DNA from: Gentiana macrophylla
Lineage: Eukaryota > Streptophyta > Magnoliopsida > Gentianales > Gentianaceae
Direction of reading: 5' to 3'
DNA: 64,000 bases
NCBI GenBank assembly: GCA_026214975.1
Contig: JAOBSW010000327.1
Location: forward strand, 1 to 64,000
The translations under genes were made by a program, and so were the position numbers. The notes under the pieces are model-generated. The model saw only the letters and a program-made list of their open reading frames with translations, had not been told where the DNA came from and searched no databases. Positions 33,680-46,749 of this stretch are shown piece after piece; position 1 is the first letter of the stretch, and every line of letters starts with the position of its first letter.

Positions 33680-33942
33680 ATTATGTGCACCAAATGATTT
33701 GGATAGGGATTTTTTTTTCAACGGCCGAATTCTCACTAAAGATTTGGTAAATAAATTTTTCTAAAACATAAATATCAAACACTGTAGAAAGGAAAAATAA
33801 GTGAAGTAAATTACCACTAAAGATCGAGAATGTAAAATTTTTCTAAAACATAAATATCAAACACTGTAGAAAGGGAAAAATAAAACATAAATTACAAATT
33901 GTAGTTAAAAACACAAACAAAAAAAAGGATAAAAAAATATGT

Positions 33943-34006
33943 AGCAGCTAGTATTCGATCCCTTGATCACATGGTTAATAGTTAGCAGCATACCAATTGA
34001 GCTGCA
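33943..34006 (-). other. tRNA-like sequence (tRNA pseudogene or SINE head)
   Basis: On the minus strand AGCTCAATTGGTATGCTG resembles an A box and GGGATCGAATAC a B box, about 30 bases apart. The acceptor stem does not pair well and no clear anticodon arm is seen, so it is unlikely to be a working tRNA. No target duplication was found. Confidence 0.4.
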
Positions 34007-34397
34007 AAGAGAGTTATAATAAAAATGTTCAAAAATATATACATACACAGGTATTTAAGGGTATACTAGTAATTTCACATCGAAATTTGAATGAGGACCA
34101 TTCACCCCCTCATGCATGCTGGGTCCGTCCCTGACGTGCACGCACCAAAACCTCCCAATTGGTTTCTTAAACAAGCCATTATTGAATAAAGTTGTTGGTT
34201 TTTCTAAATTAAAAAAAATACAATTATTGTCCTTTTAAAAAAACGATATTTATCGTGCGATAAAATTTTGTCCAAAAAAATAAAAAATAAAAAATTAGCA
34301 GTACAAAAGGATGCAGCAATCTTTGATTCATAGATCCGCAAGGCCTACCGCTACTGTGATCACTACTCACTTGAGCTTTCTCCAGTCCCCTCATATC

Positions 34398-35095
34398 CAG
34401 GTGTTTAAAAATCGCATCTGCGCGCCGCCAGCGCCGCGCTGGCGCCAGCGCACCTCAGCGTCTCCGACTTGGCTCTAGGCGACATGTTCTAGTAATTTGG
34501 GTCTTCTGGGCGCTTCTGGCGCTTTCAAGGCGCCGCCAGCGACTCTGGCGCCACTGCAGCGACTGGCGCTCTCAAATCGATTAGGTTGCTTTTTTTTCTT
34601 TTTCTTAGATATTTGGCATATTACATATATAACTTTTGACATAATTAAAAATACACTTAACCTAAAAACTCAAGCAGCATGCCTCCTTTCTAGTCGTTCT
34701 TTCTCCTCTCATTCTCTGTTCTTCCCTCTCACCCTACTCAAAGCATGATATTGTTGGAGTTGGAGACTTGGGGAATAATGATGATGAGATTGAGGATTGA
34801 ACTTGAGAGTTGAGACTGAGAGTATTGACTATGAGTGTTGAGTTGAGTGTTTGAGCGCATTTACATTGATTTCAGATCTTGGGTTTTGGATACTACGTTT
34901 CATTGATCTTTTGACACAATTTCTGAAGTTTTTACTGATTTTTATGTTTTATGATCATAGGATGTAAAATTTAAATAAGATAAGTATTAATTTTTCAAAA
35001 AAAAAAAAAAAACGCTCTGACGCCGCTTGCAGCGCTCTGCGCACATTAGCGCCCTGAGCGCACGTCGTCATCGCCTAGCGAGTTTTAGAACACTG
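34398..35095. mobile_element. Non-autonomous hAT-like element upstream of GGPPS
   Basis: The exact 8-bp duplication CTCATATC flanks it (34390-34397 and 35096-35103). The ends CAGGTGTTTAAAAATCGC and GCGAGTTTTAGAACACTG are imperfect inverted repeats. The subterminal regions are strikingly GC-rich, with many GCGC/GGCGC words (34415-34575 and 35013-35080), while the middle is AT-rich. There is no transposase. Its right end is about 215 bases from the GGPPS start codon. Confidence 0.85.
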
Positions 35096-35220
35096 CTCAT
35101 ATCTGCTTTGCTGGAAATGCAACAGCACATTGCCTATACGCCAAAGCCATGTTTTTGCCTCATTTATCCAACAAACCGTTTTTTTCTTCTTCAAAATTAA
35201 TTAGCACATTTTGCTTTCTG

Positions 35221-35230
35221 TATATATATA
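35221..35230 (+). promoter_or_regulatory. Probable TATA box of GGPPS
   Basis: TATATATATA lies 80 bases before the start codon, followed by pyrimidine-rich CTCTCTGCGGTCTCC. That would place transcription start near 35255-35260 and leave a 5' UTR of about 50 bases. Confidence 0.5.
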
Positions 35231-35267
35231 TCGCTCTCTGCGGTCTCCGTTCCAATCTCTGAATTAA

Positions 35268-36416
<1,149 letters not shown>

Positions 36417-36766
36417 GGACTTGGAGGTTGTAAAAATAAGCAAATGATTGTTATTCAATGTAATGTAGTAGTATTGATCCATGCTATAATATACAGACAG
36501 AAGATTTAATCTATGTTTTCTAATTCTGCATTAAGGCTTCAATTTTCATTAGAATTCTTCTTTATTTGCATCAATGGAAGCTGTAGAGAACCATTACTGT
36601 GTTTGGTGGAAAGAAAGAAATTCTCAGGTTCCAGCTATTATTATGTTTATGTTTGATCAAGTTACAAGCCATTTGGGCAGGCATACTATTTTATTCACCT
36701 AAATAAGTGTTTGAATTTAGTTGAAACAATTATTCAAAGATTTCTGCAAATCCCAAATTAAGATGA
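36417..36766. other. GGPPS 3' flank
   Basis: Short AT-rich 3' UTR and spacer up to the target duplication of the Gypsy element at 36767. No gene. Confidence 0.4.
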
Positions 36767-36771
36767 GTACT

Positions 36772-38832
36772 TGTAACGTCCCGTTTCCGGACACCGAGTC
36801 TTTATCCGAAAAGAGCGCTCGGCACAAATATTATCAAATAAATTCAATAATATATGTAAGTCTTACGTCATACATCAGAACTAAAACGACGCGGAAGATA
36901 AAACGACTCGGAAAACAAAAGATCGAACACACGGTTTTCAATGCTGCGAAAACTAAATCCAATAAAGAAAACTAAATCATCCAACATTTAAATCCAAAAG
37001 AACTTAAACGGTACTAATCCAAAACAAAGACAACATTGTTTGAACTTGAATCAACAACTTTATTGAAAGAAACCAAAACTAAAGAAACTAAAGTCTTGAG
37101 AGCTCCATCTCACACGCCATCGTCACAAAGAACTCATCAACATTAAAAACGTGTTCATCTTCTTTGGGGAAAGAGAAAGACAAACATAAAGAATCTTGAG
37201 GTAAAGACATAAGTCTTAAGAACGCTGTAGAAGATCGTGATAACGACGGTCTCATAAAGAAATAAAAGCAACGCCGCCGCTTTTATTAATTCATTCAATT
37301 ATTATTTCTAATTAACTATCATATTATGTTCATAGCATAACATGAGGTTCCAAAGTTATCTAGCTTAGCTCAAGTTGGTTACATCATGAATAACAAGGGC
37401 ACTACGCCTAGTAATAGGATGTATTGGACAACTGGGTGCAACCTACTTAGAGACACGCTCTAGTTCCCCGGAAATATCTGAGTCCCGATAGTGTGATGAC
37501 AGGCAGAGTGCACCAGACGCTTTATCTAGCCAATCGATTGACGTGGGTACAGTCTACTTTGTCTAGTCGGAGAACACATCGCGATATTGTACTATGCCTT
37601 ACCAAGCATAGTATGATGTTTAATATTATTAATCTAACACATACGTTTGATTAGATGTTTAACTAGCCACCTAAGTTGATTCACATAAAAGGCTCACCTA
37701 TCAGTCTACTCCCTCTTCTTAAGACCACTAGACTCTAAAAAAAACCTAGCACATACAGACATCGATAAACCCTAGCTTATCGAAGCACAAGGCAAATCCG
37801 AAGTTTTCGACGGTCCCACACTTCATCTTTTTAGGGAATCCATATGGTGCCGGAACTAAATGCATCAAAAACTTGTTCAAGGCTTTGTCACATAAGGTTA
37901 AGTAGTAAGGACATGTTTATAACGCCTGAAACCAAGTCGACACGATAAAACAAGAAAGAAACAAAATAGATGAAGTCAAACGACGTTCGACACCTCAGAA
38001 CGACGCTTGCCTTGAACGAACGTTTACTACTCCTAAACGCCCATTCGTGAAAAAAGGCCACATCCTGTATCAAATGTCAAACCCTCAAACGCTCGTCCAT
38101 AAACCCCAAACGCTCGTTTGAATTGTAACGATCGCAAACGCTCGTTTGCCTGGGTTTTCCCCAGAAATTTGCAACTGTTAAAATACGATTTCCAACCCAA
38201 TTCTTCCCCAAACTCCAACTTAAACATATCATAAACAACGAAAATAAACATACATATTGCTCTATAACTTTACAACACCTTAATCATACGATAAAAACAC
38301 CACGTTACCTTCAATTGCGAGCTACTACGATCTACGCTACCAAAACCTTGAAAAGGTTAAACTTTAGAACTCCGAACCTACAACGATTCGAACCAAAACT
38401 AATCACTACGAAAATTAACTCAAAAAAACTCAACCTTAACAATGGTGATTAAACCCTAATCACCAAGAACGATGGGGGAAAAACTTACGTTAACGGATTT
38501 AGGGATTGTCGGTATCAAAAGCTTCCTTGCCTTGAGATGATCGCTTTTCCCTTGAAGAGTCTGTGGAAACGATCAACGGATTAGCCTAGAGATTCGAAAG
38601 TCTCTCCACTTTTTTTTTTCAAAAACTTGCGCCACTCTTAGATGATTCTTACGTAGAACTATAATTAGGTTAAAACTATAAATAGGTTAATTTAGGATTA
38701 GTTTTCCTTTTATAATCTCAATTAATTAATTAAATCCTTATTACCCCCTTTTTTCCCTTTAATTCCACACATATTATTCAGATTTTTCATGAAAAGACAA
38801 GGATGCCCTTTTTGAAAAATTAGGATATTACA
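36772..38832 (-). repeat. 3' LTR of Tekay-like element (about 2.06 kb)
   Basis: On the minus strand it starts TGTAATATCC right after the purine tract and ends GGGACGTTACA at the target duplication. Its last about 420 bases are shared, inverted, with the right end of the element. The remaining about 1.64 kb (37192-38832) has no counterpart in this window. Confidence 0.75.
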
Positions 38833-38867
38833 TTCCTCCCCCCTTAAGAGGAGTTTCGTCCTCGAAA

Positions 38868-41800
38868 CTAGAACGTACCTAGTAGATGAGGGAACTCTGG
38901 GAACTCGTTGAACATGTCCGCTTCCACTTCCCAAGTGGCTTCAGTCGGTGCATGATTGCTCCATTGCACTAACACTAACGGGATCACTCGCCTCTTTATC
39001 ATCTTTTCCTTTCTATCCAGAATCTTTATCGGCTTATCCATGTATGAAAGATTATCTTGTAGAACTTCTGGATCAATCTCAGATTCCACCTCCACTTTAG
39101 ATAGACACTTCCTAAGCATCGATACATGGAAAACATTGTGGACTCTAGACATCGATTCGTAACCATGATCTATACGCCAACTTCCCAACTCTTTCGACGA
39201 CATCAAAAGGTCCTACATACCTTGGACTTAGCTTTCCTTTATGTCCGAACCTCTTGACACCCTTCATTGGAGACGCTCGAAGGTAAACTCTATCCCCGAC
39301 CTCAAACTCTAAAGATAGCTCTTCTTCTAACATCGGCCCAACTCTTTTGACGATCTTGAGCGGCTTTCAGATTCTTCCTTATCAACTCGATCTTCTCCTT
39401 GGCTTGTTGAACCATCTCCAGCCCTGTGATGTGTTTCTCTCCCACTTCATCCCAGTAAAGTGGAGTTTTATACTTCCTACCGTACAAGGCCTCAAAAGGT
39501 GGCATTCCCGAACTAGCATGGTAACTATTGTTGTAAGCAAACTCAGCCAAATTGAGGTAATCTATCCATGATCCTCCGGCATCCAAAACACAAGCTCTAA
39601 GCATATCCTCGAGAGTCGAATTGTTCTCTCGACGCCCATTCGCCTGTAGATGAGAGCAAACGCATCAAATTAGTCTTCGTCCCAAAAGCTTTATGTAAGC
39701 GACTGATAAATCTACTATCCCTGTCGGATACAATAGATAAAGGCACACCATGAAGCTTCACTATATTGTCGATATACATAGTAGCGAACTTCCTTATAGG
39801 CATGTCCACTTTACATGGCAAGAAATGGGCCGATTTTGTAAGTCTATCCACGATCACCCAAATCATGTCATGACCGCCCTTAGTCTTAGGCAAACCGGTG
39901 ATGAAATCCATCGTGATATTCTCCCATTTCCATTTCGGTATCTCCAAGGGTTTCAACAATCCTCCTGGCCTTCTGTGTTCTGCTTTCACTCTCTGGCATG
40001 TATCACATCTTGCCACAAACTCTGCGATCCCTAACTTCATATTAGGCCACCAATATCTCTCCTTGAGATCTCTATACATCTTAGTGGCTCCTGGATGTAC
40101 CGCAAAAGCAATCTTATGAGCTTCATCCATAACCTTCTCCCTTAGGCCATCCACATCGGGCACACACAAGCGGTCTCCGCACCAAAGATGACCACTCTTG
40201 TCCAAGCGATAACCCATTGTAGGCTTCTCTCAAGCTACTCGCTTCAAATCAAACAACACGGGTCTTTATCTTGCTTAGCCCGAATCTCATCTAGCAAATC
40301 GATCTTGCCATCAATGGCGCCAAATTCTGAGCTTCACCATTCTGCTCAAACACTTGAATCTGCATCCCGTCCAACTGATCCACAACTTCTTGCAAGGTAG
40401 TGATAGCATTAACCGACCTCCGGCTAAGTGCATCAGCTACAACATTCGCTTTACCCGGATGGTATTGAATGTCCAAGTCGTAATCTTTCACGAACTCCAA
40501 CCATCTTCTTTGTCTCATGTTCAGATTCTCCTGAGTAAAGAAGAACTTAAGACTCTTATGATCCGTGAAGATCCTTGCCTTGACACCATACAAATAGTGT
40601 CTCCAAAGCTTCAGAGCAAATACCACAGCTGCCAACTCCAAGTCGTGTGTAGGGTAATTCTTCTCATGCACCTTTAATTGCCTAGAGGCGTAAGCAATTA
40701 CCTTTCCTGATTGCATAAAAACACAACCCAAACCTTGACCCGATGCATCTGTATATACATCATAGTTATCAAAAACTTCTGGTAATGCTAACACAAGTCA
40801 ACTTTTCTTTCAAAGTCTGAAAAGCTTCCTCACATTCATTGGTCCAATCATACTTAACATTCTTTTGAGTAAGCCTCGTTAGAGGTGTAGCTATCTTAGA
40901 GAAATCCTGCACAAACTTCCGGTAGTACCCAGCTAAACCCAAGAAACTTCTTATCTCAGTCATTGATGTAGGTCTAGGCCACTTAGCAACGGCTTCTATC
41001 TTCGCTGGATCCACCTTAATGCCTTCTCCAGAAACTACATGCCCAAGAAAACTAACTTGGTCCAACCAAAACTCACACTTAGAAAACTTGGCATACAATT
41101 TGTTCTCTCTTAGGGTCTGTAGAACTATCTTTAGGTGTTCTTCATGCTCTTTCTCATCCTTAGAGTATACCCAGATATCGTCTATGAAAACTATCACAAA
41201 CTTATCGAGATTAGGCATGAAAACTCTTTGCATCAAGTCCATGAACTTCGATGGAGCATTAGTGAGTCCAAACGGCATGACCAAAAACTCATAATGTCCA
41301 AATCTCGTACTGAAGGTTGTCTTAGGTATATCTGACACCTTGATCCTCAACTGATGATAACCGGACCTAAGATCAATCTTAGAGAACACCTTCTTACCTT
41401 GCAACTGACTGAACAGATCATCAATCCTTGGTAAAGGATACTTATTCTTGATCGTCACTTTATTCAACTCTCTGTAGTCGATGCACAAACGCATACTCCC
41501 ATCTTTCTTCTTCACAAACAAGACCGGTGCTCCCTACAGTGAAGTACTTGGGCTGGATGATGTTTTTCTCTAGCATCTCCTTAAGTTGAGTTTTCAACTC
41601 TTTCAACTCCGCTGGTGTCATCCTATAAGGTGCTTTAGCTACTGGTGACGCTCATACGATCAATTCGATCTCGAACTCTATGGCCCTATTAGGCATATGT
41701 CGTGGCAAATCTTTCGGGAAAACTTCAGGAAAGTCCTTAACTACACAAGTCTCTCCTAACTCGGGCCTATGCTTTTCCTTATCTAACGCATAAACAACGA

Positions 41801-42290
41801 AACCCTGGCAACTCTTCTTCAAAGCTCTTAGGGCTTTAACTGCTGAGATAATCGGATGACGACCTTTGCTAGGCTTGTATACATTACCCTGAAACGTCTT
41901 AGCTGATTTTCCTGGAACCTTAAAGATCACCCACTTACCCCTACAATCCAAGTAGACATAATTCTTGGACAACCAGTCCATACCCAGGATAACATCAAAA
42001 TCTGAGAAATCCATCACCGTCAAAGCATGCTGGCACCTATAAGTCCCAACTCTAATATCAACTTGGGGTGTGACCTGAGCACATCTAGTAACTCTGCCCA
42101 AAGGTGTTGTTATACTCAAAGGTCTCTCCAATTCCTTAAGAGGTAGGTTCAACTTCTTAGCTATATTTAGGAAACAAAAGTCCACGAAGCTCCAGTATCA
42201 AGCAGAGTCGAAATCGCTAGATTATCTATGATTACGGTACCTAACAAGTGAATCAATTTAAGTACAAATATATAATATCATATGCGCGCT
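38868..42290 (-). pseudogene. Gypsy pol: protease, RT, RNase H, integrase, chromodomain
   Basis: The protease motif LLDTGAS is at about 42190-42210. [22 protein letters not shown] near 41490, and the catalytic IDD in [12 protein letters not shown] near 41170 (usual FIDDILVYS). RNase [11 protein letters not shown] near 40755, [10 protein letters not shown] and ADALSRR near 40430. Integrase: the H2C2 zinc region with CDTCQR near 40000, the core ITMDFITGLP near 39925 and VSDRDSRF near 39720, then FAYNNSYHASSGMPPFEALY near 39500. The chromodomain near 38900-38990 has VLVQWSNHAPTEATWE. Frame breaks occur at about 41640, 41525, 40790, 40290, 39640, 39310 and 39180. The chromodomain places the element among chromoviruses, most like Tekay, and suggests targeting to modified histones. 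Confidence 0.88.
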
Positions 42291-42324
42291 ATATCATATT
42301 AAATATCTATAATAAACACAAACA

Positions 42325-43930
42325 CTAAAAAGTACCTGTCACCACAAGGTCATCTAACTCTTCCGGTTCTGCATCTACTGTAAAGACACGAACTGGTCTG
42401 CTACCCGTGGCATGATTACCCTGCTGGTTACCTCGTCCTCCTTCCTGATTACCTTGAGAGAGCTTCTTACGACAAGCTCTCGAGTAATGTCCCACTTCCC
42501 CACAGTGGAAACAACTCATGCTACCTGCCATGCACTCTCATGTATTTGCCTTGTGACACTTAGCACAAACCGATGGTGTTCCACCTGCTGAACTCCTCGT
42601 GGCTGGATTTCCCGTCCTCTTAACATTCTGCTGCGGTGCTCCTCTATTATTTCCTTGATAATTCAAGAAAGGCCTCTTGTCTCCAACTACAACCGTCTGT
42701 TTACTAGCAAATCTTTCCGCAATCAAAGCTCTATCCATGACGTTTGCCATGCTGGTAGGTTTATCTCCTAGCATGCCCTTTGCCACTTCATGTGACAATC
42801 CTTCCATGAACTTGTCAATCTTCTTCTATTCGCTTCTCATGATTTGGGGTAGAATGCGCTTAGCTCATGGAATTTCTTGAGTCTTGAGTCATCAGAAGCG
42901 TATCATCCTTGTTTCAAACTCAGAAATTCATTGGCCTTTCCATTCTGTGATGTCCTAGGAAAGTATTCCTTGTAGAATAGATCCTTAAACACTGCCCAAT
43001 CCATGATCCTCGGGTTAACTTGTTCATAAGCTTCCATCCAACTTTCTGCATTTCCTGCCAACAAGGATACTGCTAACTGAGCCCATTCAGTTTATGGAGC
43101 TTTCACATTTCTGCACGTCCTCTCAAACCCACGAATCCACAAATCTGCTGCTGCTGGCTCAACATTGCCAAAGAATTCTGGCACCATGTGCTTTTTCATC
43201 TTATCATACCAATCCACTCGCCTGTCGTAACCCCCCCCAAACCGATGATCTTTGATCGGCCGCCGAACCGGTGGAGCATTCTGAGCCGTCGGACCTGTAG
43301 GATAACCCATAGCTGGCTGTTGAGGTGGATAGGGTGTGGGATACTCAACCGTAGAGGCAATAACATTCTGATACCGTGGTTGAGGTTGCTGAACCTGCTG
43401 TTGGGGGTGGGTATGTTGCGGATACGTCTGATACGGGTAAGTCGGTTGTGGATAGGTGTAGCCAGGTGCTACAAAAGTATCAGACCTAGGCGGTGGTGGG
43501 GGAAGAACCGTTGGTTGAGGCGTAAAGTTTAGTGGTGTGGAGGAAAATGCTGATGTCTGTGGACGACTTAAAAACTGACTAGCCGGTGGTTGAGAAAGTC
43601 CTAATCATGTCCAGCTTGTGGTCATTGGAGGCACAGACATTCCTGGTGTTACTCATGCTGAAGTAATGATGAACGGTATGTTGGGGTTAAACTGTGAAGG
43701 ACCCCCTTGTTCCACTATTCCCCTAATGACAATATCTGGTCCTTGATTCACCCCATGCATGATGTTGCTCACAGACGGGGTGTTCACTTGAGAAACTGTA
43801 GGGCCCCAGGTAGCTGGTCCACTTCTTCTCCTTCTCGGAATCATAACCTCAGTAACTTCTGCCTCAGTATGAACTGTCTGGGTGGTAGTCGCCGCGGTGT
43901 TATTCGTATTAGCTCCTCATCTAGTAAGAA
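42325..43930 (-). pseudogene. Gypsy gag region
   Basis: It includes the zinc knuckle CFHCGEVGHYSRAC at about 42516-42470 and the upstream capsid-like stretch with WYDKMKKHMVPEFFG and WIRGFERTC near 43120-43220. A Pro/Gln/Tyr-rich N-terminal region lies at 43300-43900. Frame breaks are seen near 42540, 42810 and 43090. The start is probably the ATG near 43933 after the primer site. Confidence 0.75.
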
Positions 43931-44026
43931 CCATTCTGTAACCAAGAAAAGAGAGGGGTTACTAAAGCTTTAAAACTCATCTTAAAGAAGAAATCAAGTC
44001 CTACACAGCAAGGAAATGATACCAAC

Positions 44027-44443
44027 TGTAACGCCCCATTACTTTATGTTTGTCTTTCTCTTTCCCCAAAGAAGATGAACAGGTTTTAATGTTGATGAGT
44101 TCTTCGACTATATGACGTGTGTGAGATGGAGCTCTCAAGACTTAGTTTCTTTAGTTTTGGTTTCTTTCAATAAAGTTGTTGATTCAAGTCCAAACAATGT
44201 TGTCTTTCTTTTGGATTAGTACCGTTTGAGTTTTTTTGGATTTGAATGTTGGATGATTTAGTTTTCGCAGCATTGAAAACCGTGTGTTCGATCTTTTGTT
44301 TTCCGAGTCATTTTATTTTCCGCGTCGTTTTAGTTCTGATGTATGACGTAAGACTTACCTATATTATTGAATTTATTTGATAATATTTGCATGAAAGTAT
44401 TTCTTTCAGGATAAAGCTCGTGTAAGAGGAACGGGACGTAACA
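44027..44443 (+). repeat. Right terminal LTR-like block of the Gypsy element, inverted relative to the left LTR
   Basis: On the plus strand it runs TGTAACGCCCC ... GGGACGTAACA, 417 bases. It is the reverse complement of 36772-37191 through its body. The primer-binding site starts two bases beyond its inner edge, so it occupies the place of the 5' LTR. The near-palindromic ends (TGTAAC/GTTACA) hide the inversion unless the interior is compared. Confidence 0.8.
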
Positions 44444-44448
44444 GTACT

Positions 44449-45115
44449 TGACTTAAATATTGATATCCCCTTATGGAAAAACTTAAAACATATATATATC
44501 TATATTAATATATGTGATCTGTGTGAATCTTTGTGGGAAAAGTAAAAGGAAGACGACGGAGGGCATACACAACGTGCACAACTCATCCACATAAAATGCA
44601 TTCATCTACATTCTTGGATTCGAGTCACACCATTTGCGTGTGGTATACTGTCCTCTAAATAATGTAATTTCGTTTAAAAAAAAAAAAAAGCATTTATCCA
44701 TGCAAAATGCATTCTAGCATAAATTTTGTTTAAAACGATAAAAAACAATACAACTGAAATTATGAACCGTACATTGTATTTTGTGTGGGTGATATGACTT
44801 GAATTTGAAACTTTCGGATTAAGAACCACAACATATACTGCCGTGACAATACTTTGTTGGCATGCAATTTATATTTTGTGTGGAAGAGTCGTGCAATTTG
44901 TGTTTTTATCATTTTTTAAAGTAAAAACTTAAGATAAAAGATGGCAGATGCATTTAACCAAGAATATAGATTTTGCAAAATTTTAAAAAAAGAAGAAGAA
45001 GATATATCTATAAAATAGAGTCTCATTTATAAGATGTTGATGTTAATTTTTTTTAGGGCGATTTTTTTTTTTTAATTTTAAGAACGAGTGAAATTCATGT
45101 ATACCATAAGTAGAG
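44449..45115. other. AT-rich intergenic stretch
   Basis: No gene or recognised repeat between the Gypsy target duplication and the MITE. Poly-A/T runs at 44675 and 45060. Confidence 0.35.
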
Positions 45116-45117
45116 TA

Positions 45118-45386
45118 CTACCTCTGTCCTAAGATATAAGTACTTTTAGCTTTTTAGTTTTGTCCTAAAATGTAAGTTCATTTACAAAACCAATAAAGCA
45201 TTTATTACATCTTTTTTCTTCTACCCCTCATTTATTATATACTCAATCACTTTTTACTACTTTGCATCAATACCAATTAAAAGGTCATTTTAGTCTTTTA
45301 ATTAAAATTAATGACAAATAACAAATTTAACCAACTTTCTTAATATGTATGAAAAGACCTAAAAATACTTACATTTTAAGACGGAG
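45118..45386. mobile_element. Stowaway-like MITE
   Basis: The ends CTACCTCTGTCCTAAGATAT and TACATTTTAAGACGGAG are imperfect inverted repeats with TA flanks (45116-45117 and 45387-45388). There is no coding capacity. It is a different copy and subfamily from the one at 12700. Confidence 0.75.
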
Positions 45387-45388
45387 TA

Positions 45389-46354
45389 TTATATATTCAT
45401 TGGATGGAATCAACTTGTAGGAAATATCATACTTTATTGTTCATGAAGCCACCTCGTGCAGCGCATGTTGGCTAAACTTTTATTTCTCAACTTTTTATTT
45501 ATTGTTTTTTTTTTTTTTTGAAATAAATTTATTGTATTTTTTAAACAAATATATGATAGGGGGTTATATTTGTTAGCATATATTATTATTATTATTGTTA
45601 TATTGTTATTATATTACATTAGTACGAAGGGTATTTTAGTCATTTATTGTTTGGCTACATAAATCACCCTTTTTGGGACCTTGATAATTCTTCGTTTTGT
45701 GTGTACACTACGAGCAAAGACAGAACTATGTATATTTGTAGTGATTAGTTCTATCAGGGAAAAAAATATTATACTACAAAAAACCTATGTATCGATTTGA
45801 TTTATAAAATATTTTTAATTTAGCACACCCGACGAACTCGACATAGTTCATTAGCTCATCCTAAATTCAAATCTTTGCTCCGTCCTTGACTACAACGACT
45901 TCGTTTTGTATACTTATTTGCATTTGATGGTCAAATGCATGAGAGAGATCTTTTCCATCTTTATGTCATTTTGTCATAAGAATCCAAGTGCCTCCATTTC
46001 TCTTCTTTATTGTTTGCTTAGCACACCAATCCTAACAATATTGACATTCAAAAATTGGTTTCGGCATTTCGTTACGTTAAGGAAATAAAATCAGGATCAG
46101 ATACTTAGTATCACTTATTTACTGCTACAATATTCTTCATTGACCCCATAGATTAAAGTGGTGAATTATTTATTGTGATGGGTCCCAATAAAATGAATGG
46201 TATTGATTATGTAGTGTAGGATGTTGTGTTAAAATGAGTAGTGGATATATCACTACTCCATTGTAATACAAGTTCAACTTTGCAATAACTTTTTACTTCA
46301 TTATTTTTACACGTTATGTATAAAAAAAAAGCGTCCCGTCCCGTCCCGTAAAAA
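45389..46354. other. Intergenic stretch
   Basis: No supportable gene. A short ATT microsatellite lies near 45585, and (CGTCC)n lies at 46331-46349 next to the tandem duplication. Confidence 0.35.
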
Positions 46355-46584
46355 GAAAGAAGTACCGGCCAACGAAGTTTCTAGAAAGAAAAAAATGAAC
46401 GTTAACGGCAGCAACATTTATTTTTATGAATAATAATCATGGTTTTTTAAATAATTTTTGAAAGAAGTACTAGCCAATGATGTTTCTAGAAAAGAAGAAA
46501 AAAAAAAAAAAAAAAAAAGGAACGTCAATTACAGCGACATTAATTTTTATAAACAATAATTGTGGTTTTTGAAATAACTTTTTA
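46355..46584. repeat. Two-copy tandem repeat, period about 105 bp
   Basis: Copies start at 46355 and 46460 with GAAAGAAGTAC and continue through CCAA(C/T)GA, GTTTCTAGAAA, GAACGT, TTTTTAT and AATAAT(C/T)(A/G)TGGTTTTT. The second copy has an expanded A run (46498-46518). Confidence 0.7.
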
Positions 46585-46749
46585 GATGGGATAAGGAGTG
46601 CTCGAAACAAATCGAAGGTTTCAATAACTATGATTAGTTTTTTCTTTTCTAATCTATCTTTTTCTTTCAAGTATGGTGTTGTTAGGTAAACTGGCATTTT
46701 CATGCCTATAGCGGTTGAGCGTGCCAATAACTTTCGATTAACTTGGCAA

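Larger units (their letters stand above)
36772..44443 (-). mobile_element. Ty3/gypsy chromovirus (Tekay-like) with oppositely oriented terminal LTR pieces
   Basis: The target duplication GTACT is exact on both sides (36767-36771 and 44444-44448). On the minus strand the order is: primer-site-like TGGTATCATTTCC (44024-44012), gag, protease, RT, RNase H, integrase, chromodomain, purine tract (plus strand TTCCTCCCCCCTTAAG, 38833-38848), then a 3' LTR from 38832 to 36772. The left-end block 36772-37191 and the right-end block 44027-44443 match as reverse complements of each other, whereas LTRs should be direct repeats. Gag-pol domains are all recognisable, with a few frame breaks. Confidence 0.88.

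Noticed and set aside
46331..46349. CRISPR-like short tandem repeat
   Set aside because: A (CGTCC) microsatellite with no spacers. No CRISPR array is expected in a plant genome and none is seen.
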